Below, piece by piece: positions 16,706 through 27,146 of a stretch of 64,000 nucleotides of DNA; the stretch's first letter is position 1, and the number at the start of each line of letters is the position of its first letter. The DNA is from Faecalibacterium sp. UBA1819 (GTDB lineage: Bacteria; Bacillota; Clostridia; Oscillospirales; Ruminococcaceae). The translations under genes and the position numbers were made by a program. Below the pieces are notes generated by a model, which saw only the letters and a program-made list of their open reading frames with translations, had not been told where the DNA came from and searched no databases. Location of the stretch: assembly GCA_002315015.1 (NCBI GenBank), contig DCEX01000018.1, positions 1 to 64,000 on the forward strand, in the 5' to 3' direction.

Positions 16706-16887
16706 CTGCATGAACCGGTGTCTGCGGCGTTAAAATACTCGCCATCCACAAAGGATTCCTGCGTTTTTGCCTTGCAGCCACCTAGTTTTTACAAAAAATC
16801 TGTGCATTTCTTTGTTTTCAGAAACGCCCTTGATGCGGACTGACAATAAATTTTTTTACTTTACGAAATCGACTGGAGGAAATAACA

Positions 16888-17220
16888 ATGAAAAAGAATG
16901 GTATGAAAAAAACGCTGCGCAGCGCACTTTTGTTGGCACTCACCTTTGCACTGGCATGTGCATTTTCCGGCGTGGCTTTCGCTGAGGGCGAAACGGTTCA
17001 GGCCGCTTCCAACGGCTTGGGTTTGATTGCCGCGGCTCTGTCTACCGGTATTGCAGGCATCGGCGCAGGTATCGCTGTTGGCGCAGGCGCACCCGCAGCG
17101 ATCGGCGCTTTGACCGAAGATCCGAAAAGCTTTGGTAAATCCTTGATTTTCGTTGCACTTGGCGAAGGTATTGCTCTGTACGGCATGTTGGTTTCTATCC
17201 TCATCCTTTCCAAAATTTAA
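16888..17220 (+). CDS. ntpK: V-type ATPase subunit K (proteolipid ring subunit)
   Basis: 110 aa. An apparent signal peptide (KKTLRSALLLALTFALACAF, cleavage near AFA-E at 32) precedes one helical hairpin: helix 1 about 43-74 (GIAGIGAGIAVGAGAP) and helix 2 about 84-108, with the ion-binding glutamate at Glu93 in LGEGIALYG. This is a single-hairpin, 8-kDa-like form, not the duplicated 16-kDa form of Enterococcus. By hand alignment to the Na+ ring of Ilyobacter, Gln32 and Ser66 are replaced by Val64 and Gly94, while Tyr70 is kept as Tyr98. That argues for protons rather than sodium, but only as an inference. Confidence 0.92.
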   Translation: MKKNGMKKTLRSALLLALTFALACAFSGVAFAEGETVQAASNGLGLIAAALSTGIAGIGAGIAVGAGAPAAIGALTEDPKSFGKSLIFVALGEGIALYGMLVSILILSKI

Positions 17221-17237
17221 ACGGGGGGAATACCCTG

Positions 17238-17546
17238 ATGAAATACTTTTTGATCAGCGATAACGTAGATACCCTGGCGGGAATGCGTCTGGTGGGGGTA
17301 AAGGGCGTCGTGGTGCACGAGGAAGAAGAAGTGCGAAAGGCGCTGGAAAAGGCTTGTGCCGACCCGGAAGTTGGCTTGGTTTTAATTACGGATAAGCTGG
17401 TGGCACGCTGCTCGGAGCTGGTGTTTTCCTATAAATTAACCCGTCGCCGTCCGCTGATCGTGGAAATGCCCGACCGCCACAGCGATTCAAATCCGGGCGA
17501 CAGCATCCGACGCTACATTTCCGAGGTAGTGGGCGTAAAGATTTGA
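17238..17546 (+). CDS. ntpG: V-type ATPase subunit F
   Basis: 102 aa, the usual size. The alpha/beta core reads YFLISDNVDTLAGMRLVGV at the start, LVLITDKLVARCSEL in the middle and RRYISEVVGVKI at the end, a layout typical of subunit F, which sits on the central rotor with subunit D. It lies 17 bases after subunit K with a GGGG-rich binding site and is followed nine bases later by subunit E. In Enterococcus hirae the equivalent is named NtpG. Confidence 0.9.
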   Translation: MKYFLISDNVDTLAGMRLVGVKGVVVHEEEEVRKALEKACADPEVGLVLITDKLVARCSELVFSYKLTRRRPLIVEMPDRHSDSNPGDSIRRYISEVVGVKI

Positions 17547-17555
17547 GGTGTGAAC

Positions 17556-18176
17556 ATGAATAAAAAACAGGCCGAGCTGCAGCGCGTAGCCCAAAATTTG
17601 AACAGCGAGGAAAAATATGCCGGTTTTGACGATTCCGTGATGGAGGCCGCACAGCGTCAGGCGCAAACGGTATTGGACCAAGCCAAGCAGCAAGCGGACG
17701 AGCTGTATGAATCTTTGATTGCTTCCAAGCGAAGCGACCCCGTGGCGGCTTATCGCGCTGAGGCTCAAACCAAGCTTGCCCGGGAAAGCGCTGCACAAAA
17801 GCAGGAAAACCGCAAAAAATTGCTTGTTTACCGCAGACAGCTTGTAAATGCGCTGTTTGCAGAAGCAGAGGAAGAAATTGAAACCTATGTGTCCTCGGCA
17901 CAGTATGAGAGTGACATGAAAAAACGTTTGGAAAACTTGTCCAAAGCGGTGGGAAAAGATGCGGTTACCTTGTATGTGAAAAGCGGTGATGAAGACCGTC
18001 TTGGCGCGCTGGCACGCAAAATTTATCCGAGCTGCACCGTGAAAAGCGAACGCAGCATCCGCATGGGCGGCTTCCGCCTGGAGGCAGGGCGTGTGCGCTA
18101 CGATGAAACGCTGGATTTTGCTGCTGAGGCTGAGCGTGAGGCGTTTTTAACGCGCTGTGGGCTGCATGTGGAATAA
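17556..18176 (+). CDS. ntpE: V-type ATPase subunit E (peripheral stalk)
   Basis: 206 aa. Long N-terminal coiled coil (about 20-110, with repeated AQRQAQTVLDQAKQQADEL-type heptads) followed by a globular C-terminal domain containing VTLYVKSGDEDRLGAL and GGFRLEAGRVRYDETLDF, the conserved region that binds subunit B. ATG 17556 with GAGGTG upstream is chosen over GTG 17550. It partners with the coiled-coil product of the first gene of the operon to form the stator. Confidence 0.88.
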   Translation: MNKKQAELQRVAQNLNSEEKYAGFDDSVMEAAQRQAQTVLDQAKQQADELYESLIASKRSDPVAAYRAEAQTKLARESAAQKQENRKKLLVYRRQLVNALFAEAEEEIETYVSSAQYESDMKKRLENLSKAVGKDAVTLYVKSGDEDRLGALARKIYPSCTVKSERSIRMGGFRLEAGRVRYDETLDFAAEAEREAFLTRCGLHVE

Positions 18177-18209
18177 TGCCCGCCGAGGAACAAGGAGAGA
18201 AGGTTCGCA

Positions 18210-20006
18210 ATGAAAGATACAATATATTCCATTAACGGCCCTGTTGTGACAGTGCGGGATACCGATACCTTCGAAATGATGGAGATGGTGTATGTCGGCG
18301 CCGCAGGGCTGGTTGGTGAGGTAATCAGCGTCAATGAGCATCGCACCACCATTCAGGTATATGAAAATACCACCGGCCTGCGTGTCGGTGAGCCGGTCAA
18401 AGGAACGGGGGCACCCCTGTCCGCAACGCTGGGCCCTGGTATTATGCAAAATATTTTTGACGGCATTGAACGCCCGCTGAAAGAAATTGCCCAGCAAAGC
18501 GGCGCTTTCATCGGTGCCGGTATGCACGTCAGCAGTTTGGACGAGGAGCGCCTTTGGGATGTTACCGTGTGCATCAAAGAAGGCCAAACAGTTTACGGCG
18601 GCGAAGTGATTGCCACCTGCCCCGAAACTTCCATTATCACGCATAAAAGCATGGTGCCTCCGGATGTGCAGGGCGTTGTGAAATGGGTTGCCCCGTCTGG
18701 AAAGTATAATGTCGTGACGCCCATTTGTGTGGTGGAAACCGAAACGGGCGAGAAAAAAGAGATTTGCCTTGCGCAAAGATGGCCCATTCGTGTGCCGCGC
18801 CCTGTGAAAAGCCGACAGCCGATTGGCAAGCCGCTTATTACCGGCCAGCGTGTCATTGATACGCTGTTCCCGATTGCAAAAGGCGGTGCGGCAGCTGTTC
18901 CGGGCGGATTCGGTACGGGCAAAACCATGACGCAGCATCAGCTGGCAAAATGGAGCGACGCAGACATTATTATTTATGTGGGCTGCGGTGAACGCGGCAA
19001 CGAGATGACACAGGTACTGACGGAGTTTTCCGAGCTGGAAGATCCGAAGTCCGGCAAGCCGATGACCGAGCGTACCGTTTTGATTGCCAACACCTCCAAC
19101 ATGCCTGTGGCTGCGCGTGAAGCGTCAATTTATACGGGCATTACGCTTGCGGAGTATTACCGCGACATGGGTTATGACGTGGCTATGATGGCTGACTCGA
19201 CCTCCCGCTGGGCTGAGGCTCTGCGTGAGATTTCCGGCCGCTTGGAGGAAATGCCCGCCGAGGAAGGTTTCCCGGCCTACTTGCCCAGCCGACTGGCCGC
19301 GTTCTACGAGCGCGCCGGCTGTGTGGAAAGCTTGTGCGGAGAGAATGCAAGCGTTTCGATTATCGGTGCAGTGTCGCCGCAAGGCTCTGATTTCTCCGAG
19401 CCGGTTACACAAAACACAAAGCGTTTTGTGCGCTGCTTTTTGGCTTTGGACAAAAGCCTTGCTTATGCGCGTCACTATCCCGCCATCAACTGGACCATCA
19501 GTTACAGCGAGTACTATGAAGATTTGGACCCGTATTACACCGAGCACTTGGGCGAGGATTTCTGCACAATGCGCGGAAAAATGCTGGGCCTCTTGAGCGA
19601 GGAAAACAAGCTGATGGAGATTGTCAAGCTGATTGGCTCGGACGTTTTGCCCGACAGCCAAAAGCTGACTTTGGAAGTTGCGCGTGTGATTCGCGTGGGC
19701 TTCTTGCAGCAAAATGCATTCCACAAAAACGATACTTATGTGCCGCTTGAAAAGCAAAAATGGATGATGGAAGCCATTTTGCATCTGCATGAAAAGGCCA
19801 AGGAATTGGTGGATGCTTCAATTCCGGTCAGCGAGATGTCGGCGGCGGGCTTGTTTGACAAGCTGATTAAAGTGAAATATGAAATTCCCAACGACAAGCC
19901 CGAAATGTTCGGGGATTACAACCGGGAATTGGATGAGATTTGTGAGACGCTGTTGGCAAAGCATCGCCGCGTTGAGGACAGCCAGAACGAAAAGGAAGGG
20001 AAGTGA
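18210..20006 (+). CDS. ntpA: V-type ATPase catalytic subunit A
   Basis: 598 aa, full length for subunit A. Walker A is GGFGTGKT at about 232-239, followed by [15 protein letters not shown] with the catalytic glutamate region and the Walker B region [15 protein letters not shown]. The long non-homologous insert typical of A subunits is present before the P-loop (about 115-200). AAGGAGAG lies before the ATG. It hydrolyses or makes ATP in the V1 head in alternation with subunit B. Confidence 0.97.
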   Translation: MKDTIYSINGPVVTVRDTDTFEMMEMVYVGAAGLVGEVISVNEHRTTIQVYENTTGLRVGEPVKGTGAPLSATLGPGIMQNIFDGIERPLKEIAQQSGAFIGAGMHVSSLDEERLWDVTVCIKEGQTVYGGEVIATCPETSIITHKSMVPPDVQGVVKWVAPSGKYNVVTPICVVETETGEKKEICLAQRWPIRVPRPVKSRQPIGKPLITGQRVIDTLFPIAKGGAAAVPGGFGTGKTMTQHQLAKWSDADIIIYVGCGERGNEMTQVLTEFSELEDPKSGKPMTERTVLIANTSNMPVAAREASIYTGITLAEYYRDMGYDVAMMADSTSRWAEALREISGRLEEMPAEEGFPAYLPSRLAAFYERAGCVESLCGENASVSIIGAVSPQGSDFSEPVTQNTKRFVRCFLALDKSLAYARHYPAINWTISYSEYYEDLDPYYTEHLGEDFCTMRGKMLGLLSEENKLMEIVKLIGSDVLPDSQKLTLEVARVIRVGFLQQNAFHKNDTYVPLEKQKWMMEAILHLHEKAKELVDASIPVSEMSAAGLFDKLIKVKYEIPNDKPEMFGDYNRELDEICETLLAKHRRVEDSQNEKEGK

Positions 20007-20011
20007 GAAAC

Positions 20012-21394
20012 ATGGCACAGCATTGTATGGAATATCTGGGGCTTTCTGATATTAACGGCCCTTTGATTGCAGTGGACGGCGTGGAAAATGTCGGCTACGA
20101 AGAAATGGTGCAGGTGCGCACCTCGAAGGGTGTTCGCACGGGGCGCGTGGTTGCATTGGAAGGAAAGCGTGCCATCGTTCAGGTGTTTTCCGGTACCAAC
20201 GGGCTTTCTCTTTCCGACACGGCCAGCCGCTTTACCGGCGAGCCGATGCGTTTGGCTCTCAGCAGTGAAATTGTTGGCCGTATTTTTAATGGTGCAGGCG
20301 AGCCGATTGACGGCCTTGGCCCTGTTTACGCCAATCGTTTTGACGATATCAACGGCAGTTCGATTAACCCCGTGTGCCGTCAGTATCCGCGAAACTATAT
20401 CCGCACCGGTATTTCCTCCATTGATACCTTAATTACGTTGATTCGCGGCCAAAAACTTCCCATTTTCTCGGGTTCCGGTATGAGCCACAACAAACTGGCA
20501 GCACAAATTGTGCGTCAGGCAAAGTTGTCGGATGACGGAAAAGAGAAATTCGGCGTGGTGTTCTGCGCGATGGGTGTTACAAAAGACGTTGCAGAATATT
20601 TCCGCAGAAGCTTTGAGGAGTCGGGCGCGCTGGCGCGTGTTACCATGTTTTTAAATTTGTCGTCCGACCCGATTATCGAGCGTATTTTGACGCCGCGCTG
20701 CGCATTGACAGCAGCGGAATATCTCGCATTTGAACAGAATATGCATGTCCTTGTCGTGATGACGGATATGACCAGCTATGCCGAGGCTCTGCGTGAATTT
20801 TCTTCCTCCAAGGGTGAAATTCCGGGCCGTAAAGGTTACCCCGGTTATTTGTATTCCGACTTTGCAAGTCTGTACGAACGCGCCGGCGTGATTGAGGGGC
20901 GCGGCGGCAGCGTGACGCAGATTCCCATTTTGACCATGCCCAATGATGACATCACCCACCCGATTCCCGACCTGACGGGCTATATTACGGAGGGTCAGAT
21001 TGTTTTGGATCGTTATCTGGACCAGCAGGGCATTTATCCGCCCATCAGCATTCTGCCCAGCCTGTCCCGTTTGATGAAGGACGGCATTGGTGAAGGTTAT
21101 ACGCGCTCCGACCATTCCGACGTATCCAACCAGCTGTTTGCAAGCTATGCGAAGGTGAGCGACGCGCGCGGATTGGCAAGCGTCATTGGCGAGGAAGAGC
21201 TGTCCGATACCGATAAGCAGTATCTGGCTTTTGGCGAACGCTTTGAGCGTGAGTTTTTGGGACAGGGTCAGCAGGTAGACCGCACGATTGACGAAAGCCT
21301 TGATTTGGGCTGGCGTCTGCTGTCTATTTTGCCGCGTGAAGAGCTGGAACGCATTGACGAAAAGGTTTTGGCACAGCATTACGGCAAGCATTAA
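20012..21394 (+). CDS. ntpB: V-type ATPase regulatory subunit B
   Basis: 460 aa. It has the ATPase-fold core without a Walker A motif ([19 protein letters not shown] in that place), as expected for the non-catalytic subunit. The conserved [20 protein letters not shown] and [21 protein letters not shown] are present. ATG 20012 is preferred to a GTG at 20003 that overlaps the stop of subunit A; the purine run AAGGAAGGGAAG serves either. It forms the A3B3 hexamer with the product of the previous gene. Confidence 0.96.
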   Translation: MAQHCMEYLGLSDINGPLIAVDGVENVGYEEMVQVRTSKGVRTGRVVALEGKRAIVQVFSGTNGLSLSDTASRFTGEPMRLALSSEIVGRIFNGAGEPIDGLGPVYANRFDDINGSSINPVCRQYPRNYIRTGISSIDTLITLIRGQKLPIFSGSGMSHNKLAAQIVRQAKLSDDGKEKFGVVFCAMGVTKDVAEYFRRSFEESGALARVTMFLNLSSDPIIERILTPRCALTAAEYLAFEQNMHVLVVMTDMTSYAEALREFSSSKGEIPGRKGYPGYLYSDFASLYERAGVIEGRGGSVTQIPILTMPNDDITHPIPDLTGYITEGQIVLDRYLDQQGIYPPISILPSLSRLMKDGIGEGYTRSDHSDVSNQLFASYAKVSDARGLASVIGEEELSDTDKQYLAFGERFEREFLGQGQQVDRTIDESLDLGWRLLSILPREELERIDEKVLAQHYGKH

Positions 21395-21458
21395 AATGCC
21401 GTTTGGAAAAGCAGTGTGAAATCCTAACTTGTTCAATCAAGCAAAATGAGGTGAAAAA

Positions 21459-22076
21459 ATGGCAGAACAGATTTTTCCGACAAAGGGCAATCTGATTGCC
21501 TGTAAAAAAAATATTGCCTTGGCGAAACTGGGGTTTGACCTGCTGGACAGGAAACGCAATGTGTTAATGCGCGAGATGATGCGCCTCATTGACAAGGCGG
21601 CAGCCATGCAGCGCGAGATCGGCGATACCTTTACACGGGCGTATGCCGCTTTGGAAAAGGCCAATATTTCTTTGGGTATTGACCGCCAGCTGGCATCTCC
21701 TGTTATGGAAGAAAAAGGGTTTTCCGTCACCAGCCACAGCATTATGGGTGTCGATCTTCCCACAGGATATCTCGACTCTCCGCTGCCGTACCCCTATTAC
21801 GGCTTTCACGGAACTTCTTCCCAGCTGGATGACGCTTACTTGTGCTTTGATAAGGTAAAGCGTCTTTGTGCGGAGTTAGCCGGCATTGAAAACAGCGTTT
21901 ATCGCTTGGCAACGGCGATTAAAAAAACACAGCGCCGTGCCAATATGCTGGAAAATGTGGTGATTCCGAAGCTGGACAATAACATCCGCTTTATTTCTTC
22001 CACGCTGGAAGAGCATGAGCGTGAGGAGTTTACAAGGTTGAAAGTGATTAAACGACAAAAGGCAAATCAAACATAA
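21459..22076 (+). CDS. ntpD: V-type ATPase subunit D (central rotor)
   Basis: 205 aa. The N-terminus PTKGNLIACKKNIALAKLGF and the helix near the end (RRANMLENVVIPKLDNNIRF) are family signatures of the rotor shaft. The two long helices are separated by a short hairpin region (GVDLPTGYLDSPLPYPYYGF). GAGGTG lies before the ATG. It is the last gene of the operon, followed 24 bases later by a strong terminator. With it the operon order is G/H, C, I, K, F, E, A, B, D. Confidence 0.95.
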   Translation: MAEQIFPTKGNLIACKKNIALAKLGFDLLDRKRNVLMREMMRLIDKAAAMQREIGDTFTRAYAALEKANISLGIDRQLASPVMEEKGFSVTSHSIMGVDLPTGYLDSPLPYPYYGFHGTSSQLDDAYLCFDKVKRLCAELAGIENSVYRLATAIKKTQRRANMLENVVIPKLDNNIRFISSTLEEHEREEFTRLKVIKRQKANQT

Positions 22077-22100
22077 ATCAGCACTTGGTTTTACAAAAAA

Positions 22101-22146
22101 AGGGCTTCCCGCAAGCGATGAAAATGGCTTGCGGGAAGCCCTCTTT
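22101..22146. terminator. Terminator after the V-type ATPase operon
   Basis: AGGGCTTCCCGCAAGC at 22101-22116 and GCTTGCGGGAAGCCCT at 22127-22142 are perfect 16-base arms with a 10-base loop, preceded by A7 and followed by CTTT. Confidence 0.88.
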
Positions 22147-22667
22147 GCAATGTAAATCAGTTTTAAAATGAAATTTTTAATGGGAATGTTACAAAAAGTT
22201 CATGCAAACGTTATGTAAAGAGTGTGTAAATGTATATAAAAATTTTTATAAAATAGAAGCAATTTTTTTTCCTCTATTACTTTAACTTTAGCACGTTAGC
22301 AATATAAATAAAGGATTTTATAGAAAAATTGCCAAATTTTCAGAATTTGAAAGAAAATATTTCTTTTGTCAAAAAAATATGTTACACTATAGGAGCTGTC
22401 ATTGTTCATAAACTGTCGATAAAAAGTTTTGTTTTTTTTCATTTGACAGCAAGAGGGCGCTCCAAGTTGTTGTGTGAATTGGGCTGCGCGAATTTTAAAT
22501 TAAGTCGGAAGAAGGAATCAAGCGCTATACTCTGTGAATCAAGTTTAACAAATGCTTTGAAATATGATTTTGAGGGGAGAGTTCATATTTATTTGTTATT
22601 TGCTTCACAAAGATAGCCTTTTTTCTTTTTTTGTAAACTTTACAGGCGATTTTAAAAGGAGTACAGT
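22147..22667 (+). other. Long AT-rich gap before the chemoreceptor genes; possible promoter
   Basis: No convincing gene is seen in these 520 bases. TTGTCA at 22366-22371 and TATAGG at 22388-22393, 16 bases apart, form a candidate promoter that would give a leader of about 270 bases. AAAGGAG at 22655-22661 serves the chemoreceptor ATG. I looked for a c-di-GMP riboswitch core and for a flagellar sigma factor promoter and found neither clearly. Confidence 0.4.
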
Positions 22668-24449
22668 ATGATGAAACACCTGAGAGTAAAGGGGAAACTA
22701 TTTGTTGCATTTATGATTTTGATTGTTGTATTTCTCGCGTCTGCTTTGATGGCGTACATAGGCATGAACAGGGTCATGGATAAGTACAACAAATTTGTCA
22801 CCGAAAATTATGTGGCCGAAACCACTTTGCACAATCTTCGCTTGAAAATGGACACGGCAGTGAAGAATTTGGCTCTTGCATCCAACAGCACAAGTTTAAG
22901 CTTAACTGAGAAATATCTTGCTACCGTGGAAGAAAGTTTGGCGCAGGTGAAAGCGGATATTGCTTGGTTTTTGGAGAGCTACAACGGCGATACTTCCAAA
23001 ATTGAGGCATATGATGCCATGATGACGCAAACCATGGACACGAGACAGGAAATTACGACGCTGGCTCGTGCCAATACATCGCAAACGCGCGTGCGTTTGT
23101 CTGATATTTTGGATGGTTATAACACAGAGGTGGAAAAAGCGGGCGAAAATATCGACGCATTTGCTCAAACCTTGGCGCAGGAAAGCCAGGATGAATATGC
23201 AATGGCAGTGCGTTCCCGCCAGATCTTTACCGTTGTATTGGTTTGCTGTATTGCCGGTTCGCTTGTAGTGGCAATCCTGTTTACCCGTATTACAACAAAT
23301 GCTTTTCTGACTCCGATCAATCAAATTGAGGCCGCGATCAACAAAATGCAGAATGGCGACTTCGATATTCAGCTCGATTATGAATCCCGTGACGAGCTGG
23401 GCCATGTGGCGCAGAGTATGCGCAATACCATACAGGCTTTGAAGAGCTTGATGCGCGACCAAATTTACTTAATGACTGAAATGGCGAAGGGCGACTTTAG
23501 CGTTAAAAGTCAGGATTCTCATATGTATGTGGGCGGCTTTCGTGAGATGATTGAGGCCATGAATGTGATTCAAAAGCGTTTAAGCGCTGCTTTTGCACAG
23601 GTTTCCTTGGCGGCAGATCAGGTATCCGCGGGAAGCCACCAAGTTTCTCAGGGCGCACAACATTTGGCGCAGGGTGCAACAGAGCAGGCGTCTTCTATCC
23701 AAGAATTGGCTGCTAATATTACAGAGATTTCCCAAAAAATTCAGGAAACGGCTGATTTCTCCGAACGCTCTCGAGAAGATACCATGCGGATTCAAAAGGA
23801 AGCTGCAAAAAGCAACCAAGACATGCAGGAGCTTTTGAAGGCAATGGGTGATATTACCGAAAACTCCGCGCAAATCAGCAAAATTGTCAAAACGATTGAA
23901 GATATTGCATTCCAAACCAATATCCTTTCGCTGAATGCTTCCGTAGAAGCTGCACGCGCCGGTGTTGCGGGCAAAGGCTTTGCGGTTGTGGCTGATGAGG
24001 TGCGCAACTTGGCAAGCAAGTCTGCCGATGCTTCCAAAAATACAGCGGCACTTATTGAAAACTCGTTGAGCGCAGTACGCCGTGGCCGTGAGATTACCGA
24101 CAAAACAGCAGAATCGTTAACACATGTGATTGCCGATATTAACGACGTGGCGGAAAGCATTACGCACATTGCTCAGGAAGCAACTACGCAGGCACACTCT
24201 GTCACCCGTGTCAATCAGGGTGTCGAACAAATTTCCGGCGTGGTGCAAACCGCTTCCGCGACGTCGCAGGAAAGTGCTGCTTCCAGCGAGGAGCTTTCCA
24301 GCCAAGCTCAGCTGCTCAAGCATTTGCTCACGCAGTTTAAATGGAACGAAGAGGAAACAGCGGCTGCTGCGAAAGAAGCAGATTGCACGGCTCATTCCTC
24401 GGCGCCTGTGCAGAGTAATTGTGCAGACGGAAATAGCGGTAAATACTAA
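22668..24449 (+). CDS. Methyl-accepting chemotaxis protein 1
   Basis: 593 aa. Transmembrane segment 1 (about 11-31), a helical periplasmic-type sensor of about 150 residues resembling a four-helix bundle domain, transmembrane segment 2 (about 187-208), a HAMP domain ([20 protein letters not shown]), and a cytoplasmic signalling domain with the hairpin tip [20 protein letters not shown]. It passes ligand binding to CheA/CheW. The chemotaxis kinase genes are not in the window. Its signalling half is almost identical to that of the next gene, while the sensor halves have diverged. AAAGGAG precedes two adjacent ATG codons; the first is used here. Confidence 0.93.
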   Translation: MMKHLRVKGKLFVAFMILIVVFLASALMAYIGMNRVMDKYNKFVTENYVAETTLHNLRLKMDTAVKNLALASNSTSLSLTEKYLATVEESLAQVKADIAWFLESYNGDTSKIEAYDAMMTQTMDTRQEITTLARANTSQTRVRLSDILDGYNTEVEKAGENIDAFAQTLAQESQDEYAMAVRSRQIFTVVLVCCIAGSLVVAILFTRITTNAFLTPINQIEAAINKMQNGDFDIQLDYESRDELGHVAQSMRNTIQALKSLMRDQIYLMTEMAKGDFSVKSQDSHMYVGGFREMIEAMNVIQKRLSAAFAQVSLAADQVSAGSHQVSQGAQHLAQGATEQASSIQELAANITEISQKIQETADFSERSREDTMRIQKEAAKSNQDMQELLKAMGDITENSAQISKIVKTIEDIAFQTNILSLNASVEAARAGVAGKGFAVVADEVRNLASKSADASKNTAALIENSLSAVRRGREITDKTAESLTHVIADINDVAESITHIAQEATTQAHSVTRVNQGVEQISGVVQTASATSQESAASSEELSSQAQLLKHLLTQFKWNEEETAAAAKEADCTAHSSAPVQSNCADGNSGKY

Positions 24450-24533
24450 TGCTTTGCTGCGCATTGGTTGAACGTTTATTTTAAAGACGAAATTTTTGTA
24501 AATTGATGTATTTCAGAAAGAGGAAAGCGAACA

Positions 24534-26306
24534 GTGAAAAATTTAAAGGTAAAAAAGAAGCTTTGGTCGATGTTTTTTGTTCTGATTCTGCTGATGATGA
24601 TTCCGATGGCGGTAAACTCCATTGGCCTTGGCAGAATTACAGACCGTTATCGTACCTTTGTAGAGCAAAACTATCTGGCGGAAATCTATGTTTACAATAT
24701 TCGTCTTGAGATGGACACGGGTGTCAAAAACATTTTGTTGGCAGCTGAGGCGTCTACCAGCGCAGATATGGAAAACTATTTGGCGTCGGCTGAAGAAAGC
24801 CTGAACCAGGTGGGCGAGTACATCGAGTGGTTTAAAACCTCTTATGAGGGCGATATTTCCAAAATTTTGGAGTACGACGACGTTCGCTTGCAAGCTGTTG
24901 ACCTGCGGCCGGAAATTTTTGAAGCCATTCGCGAGAACACGCCCAAGGGTGATGCCAGAGCGGCCCAGCTGTTGGCGGACTACAATAAGGCCTTGGAACA
25001 AGCGGGTGCGAAAATAACGGAGTTTGCACAGCAGCTTTCTGTCAACAGCAAAGATATGTTTACACGCTCGATGGGTGTAAAAGAAGGCATTGTTTTGTTC
25101 CAAAAGGAATGCTTTGTAGTAGCAATCATTCTGTCTGCCATTATGGTCGCTGTGACGACAAAGGCGGTCTTGAAGCCGATTCAGGAAATTGACCACGCGA
25201 TTGACAAAATGCGTTCCGGTGACTTCAGCGCAGAAATTACATATACTTCCCGCGATGAGCTGGGTCACATGGCTGAAAACATGCGTGCGATGCTCATCTC
25301 TTTGAGAGAGATTACGCATGACCAAATGAAAATGATGATGGGAATGGCGGAGGGCAACTTCGCTGTGAAAAGTAAAGATGAATCCATCTACATCGGCGAA
25401 TTTAAAATCTTGTACGATGCCATCCAAGAAATTAAAAAGCGCCTGGGCGAAACCTTTGTGCAGGTGCAGCAGGTTGCTCGCCTCGTAACGGCCGGAAGCG
25501 ACCAGGTTTCCGCTGGTGCACAGCACTTGGCGCATGGAGCCATGCAGCAGGCATCCTCTATCGAGCAATTGGCTGCAACGATTACCGAAATCACACAGCA
25601 AATTAAAGATACCGCCGAGTTCTCCGAGGGTTCCCGCGAGGATACGCTGCGTATTCAAAAGGAAGCCGCGAAAAGCAATGAGGATATGCAGGAGCTTTTG
25701 AAGGCGATGGGCGACATTTCCGAAAACTCTGCACAAATCAGCAAGATTGTCAAAACCATTGAAGACATTGCGTTCCAGACGAATATTCTTTCGCTGAATG
25801 CGGCGGTAGAGGCGGCGCGTGCCGGTGTAGCAGGCAAGGGCTTTGCGGTTGTGGCCGATGAAGTGCGCAACTTGGCAAGCAAATCTGCCGATGCCTCCAA
25901 GAGCACCGCAGCTTTGATTGAGAACTCTTTGAGCGCCGTGCAGCGTGGCCGTGAGATTACCGACAAAACGGCGGAATCATTGACCCGCGTGATTGCCGAC
26001 ATCAACAAGGTAGCCGAAAGCATTACCCATATTGCGCAGGAGGCTATGACACAGGCAAACTCTGTTGGACAAATCAGCATTGGCGTCGATCAGATTTCCG
26101 GCGTGGTGCAAACGACTTCGGCTACCTCGCAAGAGGGTGCTGCTTCCAGTGAGGAGCTGTCCAGCCAGGCGCAAGTGCTCAAACACTTGATGTCGCAGTT
26201 CCGCTGGGATGAAGATTTAATTCAGTTGGAAGAACAAGAGGACAACGGCGCAAATGAGGCTTTGCCTGCACACGCTTTGTCGCAGCCCGACAGCAGCAAA
26301 TATTAA
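24534..26306 (+). CDS. Methyl-accepting chemotaxis protein 2 (tandem paralog)
   Basis: 590 aa, same architecture as the preceding gene: transmembrane segments near 10-30 and 190-210, a HAMP domain ([18 protein letters not shown]) and the tip [20 protein letters not shown]. It starts with GTG after AGAGGAAAG. The sensor domain keeps the outline of paralog 1 ([14 protein letters not shown] against [14 protein letters not shown]) but differs at most positions, so the pair probably senses related ligands. The last residues (QPDSSKY) lack a CheR-binding NWETF-type tail. A strong terminator follows at 26335. Confidence 0.93.
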   Translation: MKNLKVKKKLWSMFFVLILLMMIPMAVNSIGLGRITDRYRTFVEQNYLAEIYVYNIRLEMDTGVKNILLAAEASTSADMENYLASAEESLNQVGEYIEWFKTSYEGDISKILEYDDVRLQAVDLRPEIFEAIRENTPKGDARAAQLLADYNKALEQAGAKITEFAQQLSVNSKDMFTRSMGVKEGIVLFQKECFVVAIILSAIMVAVTTKAVLKPIQEIDHAIDKMRSGDFSAEITYTSRDELGHMAENMRAMLISLREITHDQMKMMMGMAEGNFAVKSKDESIYIGEFKILYDAIQEIKKRLGETFVQVQQVARLVTAGSDQVSAGAQHLAHGAMQQASSIEQLAATITEITQQIKDTAEFSEGSREDTLRIQKEAAKSNEDMQELLKAMGDISENSAQISKIVKTIEDIAFQTNILSLNAAVEAARAGVAGKGFAVVADEVRNLASKSADASKSTAALIENSLSAVQRGREITDKTAESLTRVIADINKVAESITHIAQEAMTQANSVGQISIGVDQISGVVQTTSATSQEGAASSEELSSQAQVLKHLMSQFRWDEDLIQLEEQEDNGANEALPAHALSQPDSSKY

Positions 26307-26334
26307 ACAGCAATGGCGTTGCCATTGGCTAATA

Positions 26335-26382
26335 AAAAAGGCACGAGCTTCCCAGATCATCTGCGGAAGCTCGTGCCTTTTT
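26335..26382. terminator. Terminator after the chemoreceptor genes
   Basis: AAAAAGGCACGAGCTTCC at 26335-26352 pairs with GGAAGCTCGTGCCTTTTT at 26365-26382 around a 12-base loop. A- and T-tracts at the two sides make it work in either direction. Confidence 0.9.
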
Positions 26383-26384
26383 GT

Positions 26385-26425
26385 GAATAAAAACCGCCGC
26401 CCGGCTTTAAAAATGCTGGGCGGCG
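26385..26425 (-). terminator. Terminator of the minus-strand LUD/DegV genes
   Basis: CGCCGCCC at 26395-26402 and GGGCGGCG at 26418-26425 pair; read on the minus strand the stem is followed by GGTTTTTATT. It lies 40 bases after the LUD-domain gene. Confidence 0.8.
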
Positions 26426-26465
26426 TAATGATTTGAAAAATTCGACTGTTCAGAACTCCTCCGGT

Positions 26466-27101
26466 TTAATAACCGAGGGGCTCTGCCACTAAAATGACTT
26501 TAATGCGTCCCGGCGTTTTGGAAAAACGTTGAACGGTATAAGTACAGCAAATGCGCTCGGGGCTGTGGCAGTCGGCGCAAATGCCGGTTTTGGCACACGG
26601 TGTGTTTCGGTTGAGTCGTTTGGTGTTGGCCGGAGCTGCCAAATGACGCAGACGGCGATGCGCTTCGTGCAAATCCTCTACAATCTTATTGTACCCAACC
26701 ACCAAAATAACCTCTTTTGGCCCAAAAGTAAGTGCAGCAACACGATTGCCGTTTCCGTCGACATTGAAAATCTCGCCCTGCTCCGTGACCGCATTGGCGC
26801 TGGAAAGGTAACAATCGGCAAAAAATGCTTTGCGGTACAGCTCGCCAATGGCGTCGCCGCTGACGGCTTCACGGTCTAAAAAGTCATAACCGCCTGTGCG
26901 CAGAAATGCAGGAACGCCGCATTCGGCCAAGCTGACGCTGCCGCCCATGCTGACGCAAGCGCCTGGCTGAATTAAGTTTTTCAGCAGAGGAATCACGTCG
27001 CAGGCGGAATCGACACAGTAAGCATCCATTTGATTTTTCTTCAATGCCTGTGCCGTGCGCTCCATGCGCTGACGAACTACTTCTTTTGCAAATTCATTCA
27101 T
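26466..27101 (-). CDS. LUD-domain protein (LutC/YkgG-like, DUF162)
   Basis: 211 aa. The fold is that of the lactate utilisation LUD family: an N-terminal helix with VVRQRMERTAQALKKNQMDAYCVDS, the glycine-rich GACVSMGGSVSLAECG, DFLDREAVSG, and the conserved SSANAVTEQGEIFNVDGNGNRVAAL, ending with VGYNKIVEDLHEAHRRL. A cysteine cluster (CAKTGICADCHSPERICC) near the C-terminus could bind metal. ATG 27101 follows GGGAGAG; an earlier in-frame ATG at 27122 is less well placed. No lutA or lutB is adjacent; the upstream neighbour is a DegV protein. The substrate is unknown. Confidence 0.83.
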   Translation of the reverse strand: MNEFAKEVVRQRMERTAQALKKNQMDAYCVDSACDVIPLLKNLIQPGACVSMGGSVSLAECGVPAFLRTGGYDFLDREAVSGDAIGELYRKAFFADCYLSSANAVTEQGEIFNVDGNGNRVAALTFGPKEVILVVGYNKIVEDLHEAHRRLRHLAAPANTKRLNRNTPCAKTGICADCHSPERICCTYTVQRFSKTPGRIKVILVAEPLGY

Positions 27102-27146
27102 AGAATCACGCTCTCCCTTCAAAACACCAATGAAAAAACAGCAATC

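Noticed and set aside
22329-22616. Open frame of 95 codons before the first chemoreceptor gene
   Set aside because: No ribosome binding site, low-complexity AT-rich translation, and it spans a candidate promoter.
22147-22667. c-di-GMP riboswitch or flagellar sigma promoter before the chemoreceptors
   Set aside because: The conserved riboswitch core and a correctly spaced TAAA/GCCGATAA pair could not be found.
24543-25736. 397-codon minus-strand frame opposite the second chemoreceptor
   Set aside because: Antisense shadow of a well-defined chemoreceptor; no start signals.
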